Of a stretch of DNA of 33,961 nt, positions 8,249 through 17,468 are shown one piece after another. A model generated the notes under the pieces. The model saw only the letters and a program-made list of their open reading frames with translations. It was not told where the DNA came from and ran no database searches. The stretch comes from Akkermansia sp. (GTDB lineage: Bacteria; Verrucomicrobiota; Verrucomicrobiia; Verrucomicrobiales; Akkermansiaceae): NCBI GenBank assembly GCA_030531305.1, contig JAUNNT010000023.1:1-33961 (forward strand), read 5' to 3'. The first letter of the stretch is position 1. Each line of letters starts with the position of its first letter. The position numbers and the translations under genes are program-made.

Positions 8249-8764
8249 TTAAGATTGCTTTGGCGGGCGGCCGTCGGTGTTTTGGGGGAGCTTGTCGAGC
8301 GCATCCCACACGCTGTTGCCGCGCGGTGCGGCAGAGTCTACACCCGAACCGGGGTTTTTGTCCAGCCCAAATTCACACGTTGTGTCATTTTTTTCACAAT
8401 CCAGCCCCGCGTGCTCGCATTTGGGGTACCCCGGCAGGATGAGCAGGATTTCCTCCCGCAGCGCATCCGTGGCATCGAACGCCCCCTGCCCCTTCACGTC
8501 GAACGACAATGTCATATCAGTGATTTCCGCCGTGTAGTCGAACCGCGCCAGGCAGCGGTTGCAGCGCATGTCGAACACCGCGCGCACGCTGCCGCGCAGC
8601 ACCAGCTCGTGCTCGTACAGGTGCGCGTCGAACGCGTAGTGCAGCGGCCCGGCGGGGCGGATGTCGTCGTTGCCCAAATCGAACACGGCCCCGTCGATAT
8701 CCCCTTCCAGATACCGCCCTTCCTCCGGGAAATCCTCCAGCGCGATGGTGAGCCTGCTGTCCAT
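8249..8764 (-). CDS. YceD/DUF177 family protein
   Basis: The YceD family lies before rpmF in most bacteria and is implicated in 23S rRNA or large-subunit biogenesis. The visible features are the family core [13 protein letters not shown] (about 65-77) and a distal pair of Cys ([11 protein letters not shown], about 113-123) that probably completes a metal site, then an acidic disordered C-terminus. The start at ATG 8764 ([16 protein letters not shown]) was chosen over a longer frame reading back through riboflavin synthase. Length 171 aa is normal. It is linked to rpmF by a 13-nt gap. Confidence 0.88.
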   Translation of the reverse strand: MDSRLTIALEDFPEEGRYLEGDIDGAVFDLGNDDIRPAGPLHYAFDAHLYEHELVLRGSVRAVFDMRCNRCLARFDYTAEITDMTLSFDVKGQGAFDATDALREEILLILPGYPKCEHAGLDCEKNDTTCEFGLDKNPGSGVDSAAPRGNSVWDALDKLPQNTDGRPPKQS

Positions 8765-8832
8765 ACCCCCACCATACCGCCTCCGCGGCGGGCGTGCAAG
8801 CAAAATCCCCCACCTGTTCCGCGGGCGGCGGC

Positions 8833-9426
8833 CTAACCGCGGGCGGCCATCATCTTCTCCACGTACTTGGCCAGCATGTCCACCTCGATGTTGACGGGCT
8901 GGCCGGGCGTGTACGCGTGCATGGCGGTGCGGTTCCAGGTGTGCGGGGTGATCCAGAACTCCGGCTCGCAGGTGTTGTGGATGGCCGCAATGGTGAGCGA
9001 CACGCCGTCCAGGGCGATGCTCCCCTTGTCGATGATGTACTTGGCGTATTCCTGCGGGATTCGGATGCGGATGCGGTGGTCCTGCCCCACGGGCTCCACG
9101 GAGAGGACCTCTCCCGTGGTGTCGATGTGGCCCATGACGAAATGGCCGCCGAAGCGCCCGGCGCCGCCCATGGCGCGCTCCAGGTTGCACTCGCCGCCCA
9201 CCTTCAATGCCCCCAGCGAGGTCACACGCAGCGTCTGCGTCAAGAGGTCGAACTCCACCCGCGGGGGCTCCAGCTTGTCCACCGTGAGGCAGCAGCCGTT
9301 CACCGCTACGGAGTCGCCCAGGGACAATTCATGGGCGAAGGGGACCTCCACGGTGAAGCGGGCGCCGGTTTCCACGGGGGTGATGGCGAGGACTTTTCCT
9401 GTGCATTCTACGAGACCTGTGAACAT
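8833..9426 (-). CDS. ribE: Riboflavin synthase, alpha subunit
   Basis: Dismutates two 6,7-dimethyl-8-ribityllumazine molecules to riboflavin. The start MFTGLVECTGKV is the family signature. The protein has the expected two lumazine-binding barrels: the first holds VAVNGCCLTV (about 41-50) and GGHFVMGHIDTTG (about 93-105); the second repeats as IALDGVSLTI and ends FWITPHTWNRT. Length 197 aa is standard. Start ATG 9426 follows a 37-nt gap filled by degenerate hexamer repeats. No other rib genes are present, so it lies apart from a riboflavin operon. It is sixth-last in a minus-strand row that runs into yceD-rpmF. Confidence 0.95.
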   Translation of the reverse strand: MFTGLVECTGKVLAITPVETGARFTVEVPFAHELSLGDSVAVNGCCLTVDKLEPPRVEFDLLTQTLRVTSLGALKVGGECNLERAMGGAGRFGGHFVMGHIDTTGEVLSVEPVGQDHRIRIRIPQEYAKYIIDKGSIALDGVSLTIAAIHNTCEPEFWITPHTWNRTAMHAYTPGQPVNIEVDMLAKYVEKMMAARG

Positions 9427-9439
9427 GGGAAATTTGGGA

Positions 9440-9484
9440 GTAGGATTAGGATTAAGATTAAGATTAGGATTTGGATTTGGGATT
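9440..9484. repeat. degenerate GGATTA hexamer tract (site 1)
   Basis: On the plus strand, successive units TAGGAT, TAGGAT, TAAGAT, TAAGAT, TAGGAT, TTGGAT, TTGGGA. The tract fills the gap between the Sel1 gene and ribE and runs into the last codons of the Sel1 gene (NPKSKS). Similar tracts precede pyrB and pyrR. Confidence 0.8.
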
Positions 9485-9889
9485 TGTACTCTTTGCGAGC
9501 GCCAGCAGGAGGTCGTAGGCGCGGGATTGGCCGCGGGCGGCGGCGCGGCGGTACCAGTACGCGGCCATCTCTGCGCTCTGCGGGGCGCCGCAACCTTCCG
9601 CAAAGCAGGTGCCCAGCTTCAGCGCCGCGCCCGCATGCCCGGCGCGCGCCGCGCTCTCCAGGCAGCTCACGCCGCCCGATGGGTCGCGCGGGCATCCCAG
9701 CCCTTTCAGGTAGCACTTGCCGAGCCAGTAGAGGGCATCCGCGTCGCCGGCCTTGGCAGCGGTGTCGAAGTACGCCACGGCGCGCTCGTAGTCGCGCTGG
9801 CCGCCGCGGCCGCGCATGAGGCGCTTGGCGAGGTGCATGCAGGCGTCCGGCTCACCGGCGTCCGCGCGCTGGGTGAGCTCGTCACTCAT
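9464..9889 (-). CDS. Sel1-repeat (SLR) protein
   Basis: 141-aa cytosolic-looking protein made of about three Sel1-like repeats. Units include DYERAVAYFDTAAKAGDADA / LYWLGKCYLKG, then SAARAGHAGAALKLGTCFAEG and MAAYWYRRAAARGQSRA. Sel1 solenoids act as protein-binding adaptors; no partner can be named. The start at ATG 9889 (MSDELTQRAD) was chosen because it overlaps the marC stop by 8 nt (ATGAGTGA). The C-terminal residues NPKSKS are encoded by hexamer-repeat DNA, so the C-terminus may have drifted by repeat expansion. Confidence 0.85.
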   Translation of the reverse strand: MSDELTQRADAGEPDACMHLAKRLMRGRGGQRDYERAVAYFDTAAKAGDADALYWLGKCYLKGLGCPRDPSGGVSCLESAARAGHAGAALKLGTCFAEGCGAPQSAEMAAYWYRRAAARGQSRAYDLLLALAKSTNPKSKS

Positions 9890-10574
9890 GCTGCGGCGTG
9901 GCGTCGGGGGCGGGTTGCGCCTGCTCCACCTGCTCCACGGGAGCGGGTGCGGGGTGTCGCACGGCGTCAATGTACTTGGTGAGGCCGTTGAGGCACATCT
10001 GGATGGCGAGCAGCACCAGGATGGTACCCATGAGGCGGGTGAGGGCCACGGCGCCGCGCTGCCCCATCTTGGCGGCTATCTTGCGCGTGAACATCAGCAC
10101 GGTGAAGGCCACGGCCCACGCGGCCACCACGCTCAGCGAGTTGAACAGCAGCACGCTGGTATCCGTACACTTGGCGGCCATGATCATCACCACGGAGATG
10201 GAGGCCGGGCCCACAATGATGGGCACGGCGATGGGCACCAGCAGCGGCTCAGAGTTCTTGGAGTCGTGCTCCGGGGTGGGTCCCAGCACATCCACCCGCG
10301 GGAACACCATGCCCACCGCTATCAACAGCAGCAGGATGCCGCCGGAGATGCTCAGCGTGCTCTGGTCGATCTCCATGTAGTTCAGGATGGCCTCGCCCGC
10401 AAAGTAGAACATCAGCAGCAGCCCCAGCACAATACACAGCTCGCGCCGCAGCACGCGCATGCGCCGCTTTCGCGGCACCGGCAGCAGCAGCGACTGCACG
10501 ATGGGGATGATGCCCACCGGGTCCAGCACGATGAGCAGCGTGGCCGTGTTCAGGAAAAACGTCTTGAAGTCCAT
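9882..10574 (-). CDS. MarC/YhgN family integral membrane protein (UPF0056)
   Basis: Six-helix inner-membrane protein of unresolved function; despite the name, MarC is not an established antibiotic exporter. Family marks are the duplicated motifs LDPVGIIPI (about 17-25) and VPIAVPIIVGPASI (about 112-125), with membrane segments at about 5-25, 45-65, 72-92, 110-132, 140-162 and 175-197. Length 230 aa includes a Pro/Gln/Glu-rich tail after residue 205 (HPAPAPVEQVEQ) not typical of the family. ATG 10574 lies 3 nt after the stop of the ABC permease gene. Confidence 0.92.
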   Translation of the reverse strand: MDFKTFFLNTATLLIVLDPVGIIPIVQSLLLPVPRKRRMRVLRRELCIVLGLLLMFYFAGEAILNYMEIDQSTLSISGGILLLLIAVGMVFPRVDVLGPTPEHDSKNSEPLLVPIAVPIIVGPASISVVMIMAAKCTDTSVLLFNSLSVVAAWAVAFTVLMFTRKIAAKMGQRGAVALTRLMGTILVLLAIQMCLNGLTKYIDAVRHPAPAPVEQVEQAQPAPDATPQHE

Positions 10575-10577
10575 AGC

Positions 10578-11492
10578 TTAGAATTCCTTGTGTTGAAAGA
10601 GCCAGGCGGCGGTGAGGAGGTGCAGCAGCATGTATCCGCCGGCAATGAGCGCCAGGCTGCCGAGAAGCCCCCAGCCGAGCGGCGCCCCCGCCGCGGCGGA
10701 ATCCGCCACGGCGAAGATGCTGAAGTTGGGGATGAGGACGGCGAAGGCGGTTTCCACCTGCTGCATGAGGCGTGTGACGCCCTGGCCGTTGAAGAGGATG
10801 CTGAAGAGGCTGCCCTGGAACATGCCGATGATGTACGCTCCGAGGGCGAAGATGATGCTCACGATGCTGCCGCTGGTGAAGCAGGAGATGAGCAGGGTGA
10901 TGCTGGTGAGCACGCCGAACCCCAGCAGCATGGCTGCTATCCCCAGCTGCGTGTTCCAATCGTTCCCGGCGGCGCGCACGGCGTCCAGGTACGGCGCCAT
11001 CTCCTCCGCCCCGTAGCCGCGCTGCGACAGCGCCGCCGCCAAATCCGCCTCGATTCCGGCCTCCCGCAGCCCCACCAGCAGGCACATCATGCCGTCCATG
11101 AACAGAACCATCAGGATGGTGAGCCCCCACACGCCCAGCAGCTTGCCCGCCAGGTAGTCGAACCGCGGCACCGGCTTGCACAGGATGGTGTAGAGGATGC
11201 GGTCCTCCGTGTCGCGCGGTATCAGCAGGGCCGTGGCCGCTATGCTGAACACCAGCCCGAACGCCTGCATGCACCCCAGCGCCACGTCCTTCAGCAGCTC
11301 CAGCTGCGCCACCCCCTGGAACTCGATGCCGATGGCATCCTGGTACGGGATGAACTGCAGCGCCAGGAACAGCACCGCAAACGCCGCCGGCACCAGAAAG
11401 AGCTTCATGCGCACCAGCTGGGTCAATGTCACCCTTGCCACCGCCGCTATCCGTGCGGGTTTGCCGATGATGGCTGTGACAAGGCCTCCCAT
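10578..11492 (-). CDS. ABC-2 type transporter permease (multi-pass)
   Basis: 304-aa membrane protein with about six hydrophobic segments (about 29-47, 73-92, 117-140, 187-205, 212-235, 275-297). It has the permease core typical of the NatB/ABC-2 superfamily: RDTEDRILYTILCKPVPRFDYLAGKLLG, described here by its residues at about 93-120. No ATPase partner gene is adjacent, so it either pairs with an ATPase elsewhere or has lost transport function. It starts 9 nt after the RelE-like gene and ends 3 nt before marC, so it is within an operon. The substrate cannot be inferred. Confidence 0.85.
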   Translation of the reverse strand: MGGLVTAIIGKPARIAAVARVTLTQLVRMKLFLVPAAFAVLFLALQFIPYQDAIGIEFQGVAQLELLKDVALGCMQAFGLVFSIAATALLIPRDTEDRILYTILCKPVPRFDYLAGKLLGVWGLTILMVLFMDGMMCLLVGLREAGIEADLAAALSQRGYGAEEMAPYLDAVRAAGNDWNTQLGIAAMLLGFGVLTSITLLISCFTSGSIVSIIFALGAYIIGMFQGSLFSILFNGQGVTRLMQQVETAFAVLIPNFSIFAVADSAAAGAPLGWGLLGSLALIAGGYMLLHLLTAAWLFQHKEF

Positions 11493-11501
11493 GGTGCGTC
11501 T

Positions 11502-11873
11502 TTATTTCCGGTTGGCGTGCTCCCCGTCGTCAATGAGCTTCCAGAACGAGCGGGACGCGCCTAGCTTCTGGTCCTCGCTCCCCTTCCCCATGCCGCTGCG
11601 GAACAGGAAATCGTTCAGCGATGCCGCATGCAGCACACGCTGCACCACCACCGTGCCGTCCCCCTCCACCGTGAAGTAGATGCGGTAGTCCTTGCTGCGG
11701 AAGCGGTAGATCCTGCGCCCCTCCCGCTCCACCACGCCGAACCGCGCGTCGCTCGGCTCCGCCTTCAGGCAGTTCTCGTCCACCTGGAACGCGGAGACAA
11801 GCTCCATCTGCTCCAGGGTGGGAATGGCGGAAAGCTCCGCCGCGCTGATTTCATTGAAGACGATTTGGTGCAC
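11502..11873 (-). CDS. RelE/ParE-superfamily-like small protein, possible orphan toxin
   Basis: 123-aa protein whose middle (about 50-95: RIYRFRSKDYRIYFTVEGDG, then VVVQRVLHAAS) resembles the RelE/ParE fold core, in which a basic strand precedes a D-Y-R-I-x-F strand. No antitoxin-like partner lies on either side; instead it heads a row with the ABC-2 permease 9 nt downstream. It may be a domesticated or solitary member, or a protein that only shares the fold. The start is taken as GTG 11873 because the -10 box TAGAAT ends 6 nt upstream, which predicts a leaderless message; TTG 11876 is the alternative. The extra C-terminal segment (about 95-123) is lysine and arginine rich. Confidence 0.65.
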   Translation of the reverse strand: MHQIVFNEISAAELSAIPTLEQMELVSAFQVDENCLKAEPSDARFGVVEREGRRIYRFRSKDYRIYFTVEGDGTVVVQRVLHAASLNDFLFRSGMGKGSEDQKLGASRSFWKLIDDGEHANRK

Positions 11874-11879
11874 CAAGCC

Positions 11880-11909
11880 ATTCTACGTGATTCCCCCGCC
11901 GCTTGGCAA
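11880..11909 (-). promoter_or_regulatory. promoter of the RelE-like gene row, probably leaderless
   Basis: TTGCCA (11909-11904), an 18-nt spacer and TAGAAT (11885-11880). Only GGCTTG separates the -10 from GTG 11873. Confidence 0.65.
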
Positions 11910-11941
11910 GGAAAATCAGCGCCCCAACAGGTGGGTGGACG

Positions 11942-11972
11942 AAAAACGCCAAGAGAGATGCCGCCCTTGGCG
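11942..11972 (-). terminator. terminator-like dispersed repeat, copy 2
   Basis: Minus strand: 7-bp stem CGCCAAG / CTTGGCG around a 12-nt loop, then TTTTTC. It shares the CGCCAAGGGYGGC core with copies at 6816 and 20789. It sits about 30 nt upstream of the RelE-like promoter, so it could insulate that row from upstream transcription. Confidence 0.65.
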
Positions 11973-11996
11973 TGTATCCACACCGCCAGAGGATTT

Positions 11997-12024
11997 ACAA
12001 TTGACAATTTACGATTTACAATTT
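11997..12024. repeat. four tandem heptamers (ACAATTT type)
   Basis: Units ACAATTG, ACAATTT, ACGATTT, ACAATTT, head to tail without gaps and low in GC compared with the surroundings. A similar but unrelated heptamer tract ends the window. Confidence 0.85.
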
Positions 12025-12034
12025 GGAGAGTTAG

Positions 12035-12220
12035 GCGCGGCAAAGCCGCGCGGGAACGCAAGTTTCATCTGGCGTTCCGCCAGATGAAACATTTTGTCGC
12101 GCGCTCTGCGCGCGCTAACTGTAACCCCGTCAGGGGTGATGGTGCGCAAGCCCCGGCATCTTTATGCCGTGGGGCACCCGGCACGCCAACCAATCCACGG
12201 CAACCCCGCTCCCGCGGGGT
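12035..12220. repeat. hairpin array A
   Basis: Six consecutive inverted repeats with short loops: GCGCGGC-AAA-GCCGCGC (12035-12051), a perfect 13-bp stem with 3-nt loop (12062-12090), a GCGCGC pair near 12098-12115, CCCC-GTCA-GGGG (12125-12136), GCCCCGGCAT / ATGCCGTGGGGC (about 12149-12174), and CCCCGC-TCCC-GCGGGG (12204-12219). No open frame uses it. Confidence 0.7.
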
Positions 12221-12311
12221 GGTGCCGGTGTATCGCCCGCCTACCAACCACGCCTTTTCAAAAAATCATTGGAACCCGCGCGGCGTTGACGGAAAAAATG
12301 CAAAAAGGGGC

Positions 12312-12340
12312 TTGACAGGCGCGGGGGGCGGGCGTATATT
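12312..12340 (+). promoter_or_regulatory. promoter of tRNA-fMet
   Basis: TTGACA (12312-12317), a 17-nt spacer, TATATT (12335-12340) and the GC-rich discriminator CCGCGGCG. The tRNA begins 16 nt after the -10. Confidence 0.9.
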
Positions 12341-12355
12341 CCGCGGCGTACCAAT

Positions 12356-12430
<75 letters not shown>

Positions 12431-12436
12431 TCAAGA

Positions 12437-12461
12437 AAGCCGCGCAGCCGCGCGGCTTTTT
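12437..12461 (+). terminator. intrinsic terminator of tRNA-fMet
   Basis: Nine-bp stem AAGCCGCGC / GCGCGGCTT with a 4-nt loop and a run of five T, 7 nt past the tRNA. Confidence 0.9.
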
Positions 12462-12484
12462 GCTTGGCGCGGAGTGCCGTTTTT

Positions 12485-14476
<1,992 letters not shown>

Positions 14477-14508
14477 TGTGGAATAGGGTAGGTTGGGATA
14501 GGGGTTTG

Positions 14509-15345
14509 TTAGTTGAGCACGCGCTCCCCGCAGGTCGGGCGGTCCAGGTAGAGCGGCAGGTCCGGGAAGAAGGTGCGCAGGGTACCCACGTTCGTGTTGC
14601 CGTCGATGAGGTACCACTTGTTCTTCTTGGTCTCGCGGTTGACGCCGTCGTCGGAGATGATTTCATCACGCACGGCGTAGATGTAGCTCTTGCGCTCCAC
14701 GCGGGTGCGCGCGCCGTTCGGCCCGGGCATGCTCACCACCAGCGTGGTGGGGATGATGACGATGCGCGAGCGGTCCGCCGTCTCGCCCGTCAGGCTGAAT
14801 TGCCCCCTGGGGGGCTGCTCCGGCGAGCCGTTGCTGGTGCGGTTGTCCCCCTCCTCGCGGAAGCGGCGGTCCACCTCCGCGCGGTGGACGGAGGAAGCCG
14901 TGGCGTTGGCGGGGGTGACCACGTACTCGCCCGTGGGCGTGCCGATGGAATAGCTTTCAATCTTGAGCCCCTGCTTCTTCATGTCCTCGCCCATCTGGAC
15001 GTAGCGCTGCAGGAGGGCCTTGTTGCTCTCCGCCAGGCGGCGGCGGTTCTCCTCCTCGCGGCGTGCCCTCTCCGTCGACGTCTCGCCGGGCTTCTTGTCC
15101 AGCCCCATGATGCGGCGTGCGGCGGCGGCCTCGGCGGACGGGTTCTCGCGGTTCACAAGCATCTCGGCGTAGGTGTTGCGCAGCGGGGGGTACATGGCCT
15201 CCAGCACCCAGCGCATATCGCAGCTGCGCACGGCGGTGCCGTAGTTGCGGGCCTCGTTGGCGGCCTCGCGCGCATACTCGCTCTGCGCCGGGCACACGCC
15301 CGCCAGCGCCACCATCAACGCACATGCTGTCGTTCCAATTCTCAT
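14509..15345 (-). CDS. Exported protein of unknown function (278 aa)
   Basis: A short signal peptide (MRIGTTACALMVALAGVCPAQ, cleaved after about residue 21; described by positions 1-21) precedes a helical, charged region (about 85-130) and a beta-rich C-terminal half. The central region has MRWVLEAMYPPLRNTYAEML, reminiscent of small periplasmic proteins of unknown function in Verrucomicrobiota. Residues 185-240 (RIVIIPTTLVVSMPG, YIYAVRDEIISDDG, WYLIDGNTN) look like a compact beta fold similar to SnoaL/NTF2-type domains, but this is a guess. ATG 15345 fits a promoter whose -10 ends 6 nt upstream. dinG follows after 32 nt. Confidence 0.75.
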   Translation of the reverse strand: MRIGTTACALMVALAGVCPAQSEYAREAANEARNYGTAVRSCDMRWVLEAMYPPLRNTYAEMLVNRENPSAEAAAARRIMGLDKKPGETSTERARREEENRRRLAESNKALLQRYVQMGEDMKKQGLKIESYSIGTPTGEYVVTPANATASSVHRAEVDRRFREEGDNRTSNGSPEQPPRGQFSLTGETADRSRIVIIPTTLVVSMPGPNGARTRVERKSYIYAVRDEIISDDGVNRETKKNKWYLIDGNTNVGTLRTFFPDLPLYLDRPTCGERVLN

Positions 15346-15351
15346 GCCCCT

Positions 15352-15379
15352 ATCCTACCAGATTTCCCCGCGCGCGCAA
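15352..15379 (-). promoter_or_regulatory. promoter of the 278-aa exported protein, probably leaderless
   Basis: TTGCGC (15379-15374), a 16-nt spacer and TGG-TAGGAT (hexamer 15357-15352), then AGGGGC and ATG 15345. Confidence 0.55.
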
Positions 15380-15411
15380 GGCGGAAATTCCCACGCTTCG
15401 GGTGGCCGCGT

Positions 15412-16512
15412 TCACCGCATGCCGTACACGCGCAGATGCCCCTCCAGCATGTCTTCCCGCCTGAACGGCGCGGGAATGGGGGATTGGGGCACGGGGGCGT
15501 TGTTGTACCAGGCGGCGAGCAGGTTCGCCATGGCCGCGGTGTCGCCCACGGGGATTTTGCCCTGCGGCAGGAACACATCCAGCAGCTCGCCGACGCCGCC
15601 GTGCTCGTAGCCCGCGACGGGGCGGCCCAGCGCCAGGGCGTCCAGCACGGTCTTGCCGAAGGATTCCGGGATGAGGGTGAGCGAGAGCGTGACGTCGCAC
15701 GCGCAGAGCACATCCCGCAGGTCGCGGCGGAACCCGGTCCAGGTGACGGCGTCCTGCAGCCCGGCAATGGAAAAGGCTTCTTCCAGCTCGCGGCGGAGGG
15801 CCTCCTTGCCCCTCTTGGTTTCACCGACGATGACGGCGTGCGCGGGGATGCCGCGCGCGCGGAGGTCGGTGAGCAGGGGAATCAGGTGTGCGGCGCCCTT
15901 GATGCGGGTGATGCGGCCGGGCAGGCAGAGGGTGAACTTGCCCTCCAGCTCCGAAAAATCATGCCGCCATTGGCGCCACCAGTCGTCGGAGGGGCGGTAT
16001 TCCGGGAAGTTGAGCGCGGTGTCCACGGAGTTGGGCACGACGGTGATTCTCTCCTCCGGCGTGGCGGGGTATTTCTCCAAAATATGCCGTTTCATGCATT
16101 CCGAAACGGCAATCACGCGGTCACCCTTGGCCATGATGGCGGAGTAGAAGTTGACGGAGTGGAAACCGTGGAAGCTGGTGACCACCAGCGGGCGGAGCGA
16201 CTTTTCCACGCGGCGCGCGGCGAGCCATCCCACCCAGGCGGGCACGCGCGAGTGCAGGTGCAGCACGTCGGGCCGCTCCTCGCGTATCAACCTGGCCACG
16301 CGCGGCACCATGAGGAAGGTGCGGATGCTCTTGCGGCCGACGGGCAGCGTGACGTGCCGCGCGCCCGCGGCGGTCGCGTCCCTCTCCAGCGGGCCGCCGC
16401 CGGACACCACAACGGTCTCCACGCCGCGCGCGCAGAGCCCCTGGCAGAGCTCCACGACGACTTGTTCCACCCCGCCGGACGACAGGGACGGCAGGAGATG
16501 CATCACCTTCAT
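15412..16512 (-). CDS. Glycosyltransferase family 4 (GT-B fold)
   Basis: 366-aa cytosolic or membrane-associated sugar transferase. The N-terminal domain has the Gly-rich acceptor loop SLSSGGVEQVV (about 9-19) and HLHSRVPAW; the C-terminal domain has CLPGRITRIKG (about 190-200) and the donor-site motif IPESFGKTVLDALALG, in which the second Glu of the usual E-x7-E is Asp. The start at 16512 is set by the 4-nt ATGA overlap with the stop of the ELM1-like gene, so both are translationally coupled. Together they probably act in lipopolysaccharide core or other surface-glycan assembly; sugar and acceptor cannot be told from sequence. Confidence 0.9.
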   Translation of the reverse strand: MKVMHLLPSLSSGGVEQVVVELCQGLCARGVETVVVSGGGPLERDATAAGARHVTLPVGRKSIRTFLMVPRVARLIREERPDVLHLHSRVPAWVGWLAARRVEKSLRPLVVTSFHGFHSVNFYSAIMAKGDRVIAVSECMKRHILEKYPATPEERITVVPNSVDTALNFPEYRPSDDWWRQWRHDFSELEGKFTLCLPGRITRIKGAAHLIPLLTDLRARGIPAHAVIVGETKRGKEALRRELEEAFSIAGLQDAVTWTGFRRDLRDVLCACDVTLSLTLIPESFGKTVLDALALGRPVAGYEHGGVGELLDVFLPQGKIPVGDTAAMANLLAAWYNNAPVPQSPIPAPFRREDMLEGHLRVYGMR

Positions 16513-17459
16513 GGCAGCAGGCGCGGGAAGCGTTCCAAAATGTAGTCGGCGGTGCGTGCCGCCTCGTTGATGACGGTGGCCTGCGTGGGCAGGGAGTGGG
16601 AGGACTTGGCCCACTCGGTGAACGTGTGCACCAGGCCGTCCCTTACGAGCATCTGCAGCCCGCGCGCCACTCGCGGCAGCTTTTTCTTCTTACCCCGCTG
16701 AGGGGCCTCCTGCATCTCCAGGATACCCACGGGAGCGCCGCTGGAAAGGGCCTCGTACACCATGGACACGCTGTCCTGGGTGACCCAGACCTCACGTGCG
16801 CGGGAGAGGTGCACGGGCACCCAGTCCGATGAGGTTTCCTCCACGGGCACGGCATGGATGCTGGGGCACGCGGCCTGGAGGTCGTGGATGAAGTCGGGCG
16901 GGGTCCTGCGGGAGGTGGTGAGCACCATGGGCGTGGAATTGTGGTGCACGATGTTGGCGAGCTGCGTGAGCAGGAGCTCGGCGTCCCAGGCGTAGCTCTT
17001 GCTGGGGCCGCCCACCAGGATGAGGGTTTCCGTCTTGGGGATGTCGGGGCGCGGGTGGATGCAGTTGATGGCGCCGCTGGTGCAGAAGGTGTTCTTGCCG
17101 GGCTCGCGGTTCTCGGGGACATCGTGGCGGGGCATGATGCAGAGGTCGAACATGCGGAGCGGCAGGCTGGGGCGCATGCACACCATGCACAGGCACTTCA
17201 TGCGGCGCGCGAGGCTCAGCGCCGCCAGATGCGTGCCGTGCCCGGCGCACAGCACCAGGTCCGGCTTCGGCAAATCCGCGAGGTCCCCGCCCTTGTAGAA
17301 CATCTTGGCGAAATACCCCTTGTGGGTGATATCCACCTCATGCACGCTGTGGTCGGCATCCGGGCGGAGTTTCTTGGCGCGTGCCAGCAGTGCGCCCGCC
17401 AGGCCGCGGGTCTGCGAGAGGTGGCCCTTCTTGCCGTCGCTGATGATGTAGATGACCAT
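16509..17459 (-). CDS. ELM1/GtrOC1-like putative glycosyltransferase
   Basis: 316 aa; the N-terminus VIYIISDGKKGHLSQTRGLA and the central LILVGGPSKSYAWDAELLL, VLTTSRRTPPDF and VTQDSVSMVYEALSSGAPVGI are the hallmarks of the ELM1-like family (COG3660), known in bacteria beside lipopolysaccharide genes. The fold resembles GT-B enzymes such as MurG, and the DSVSMVYEALSSG region corresponds to their nucleotide-sugar site. The name mitochondrial fission protein comes from the plant homologue and should not be taken as its role. It starts 9 nt after pyrC' and overlaps the GT4 gene, so it shares the pyrimidine transcript. Confidence 0.88.
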   Translation of the reverse strand: MVIYIISDGKKGHLSQTRGLAGALLARAKKLRPDADHSVHEVDITHKGYFAKMFYKGGDLADLPKPDLVLCAGHGTHLAALSLARRMKCLCMVCMRPSLPLRMFDLCIMPRHDVPENREPGKNTFCTSGAINCIHPRPDIPKTETLILVGGPSKSYAWDAELLLTQLANIVHHNSTPMVLTTSRRTPPDFIHDLQAACPSIHAVPVEETSSDWVPVHLSRAREVWVTQDSVSMVYEALSSGAPVGILEMQEAPQRGKKKKLPRVARGLQMLVRDGLVHTFTEWAKSSHSLPTQATVINEAARTADYILERFPRLLP

Positions 17460-17468
17460 ATCCCGCGG

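Larger units (their letters stand above)
11874..12355. other. gene-free stretch between the RelE-like gene and tRNA-fMet
   Basis: No credible protein gene. It holds, left to right: the divergent RelE-like promoter, repeat copy 2 (11942-11972), a four-unit heptamer tract (11997-12024), a series of strong hairpins (about 12035-12220), and the tRNA-fMet promoter (12312-12340). Confidence 0.8.

Noticed and set aside
8249..9190. 313-aa extended form of the YceD/DUF177 protein
   Set aside because: The first 140 residues are an out-of-frame reading of riboflavin synthase; the family N-terminus starts at 8764.
9440..9484. CRISPR-like or direct repeats
   Set aside because: Units are 6 nt and degenerate with no spacers; short tandem repeat, not CRISPR.
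12001..12006. TTGACA as a -35 box
   Set aside because: It lies in the ACAATTT heptamer tract and no -10-like hexamer follows at 15-19 nt.
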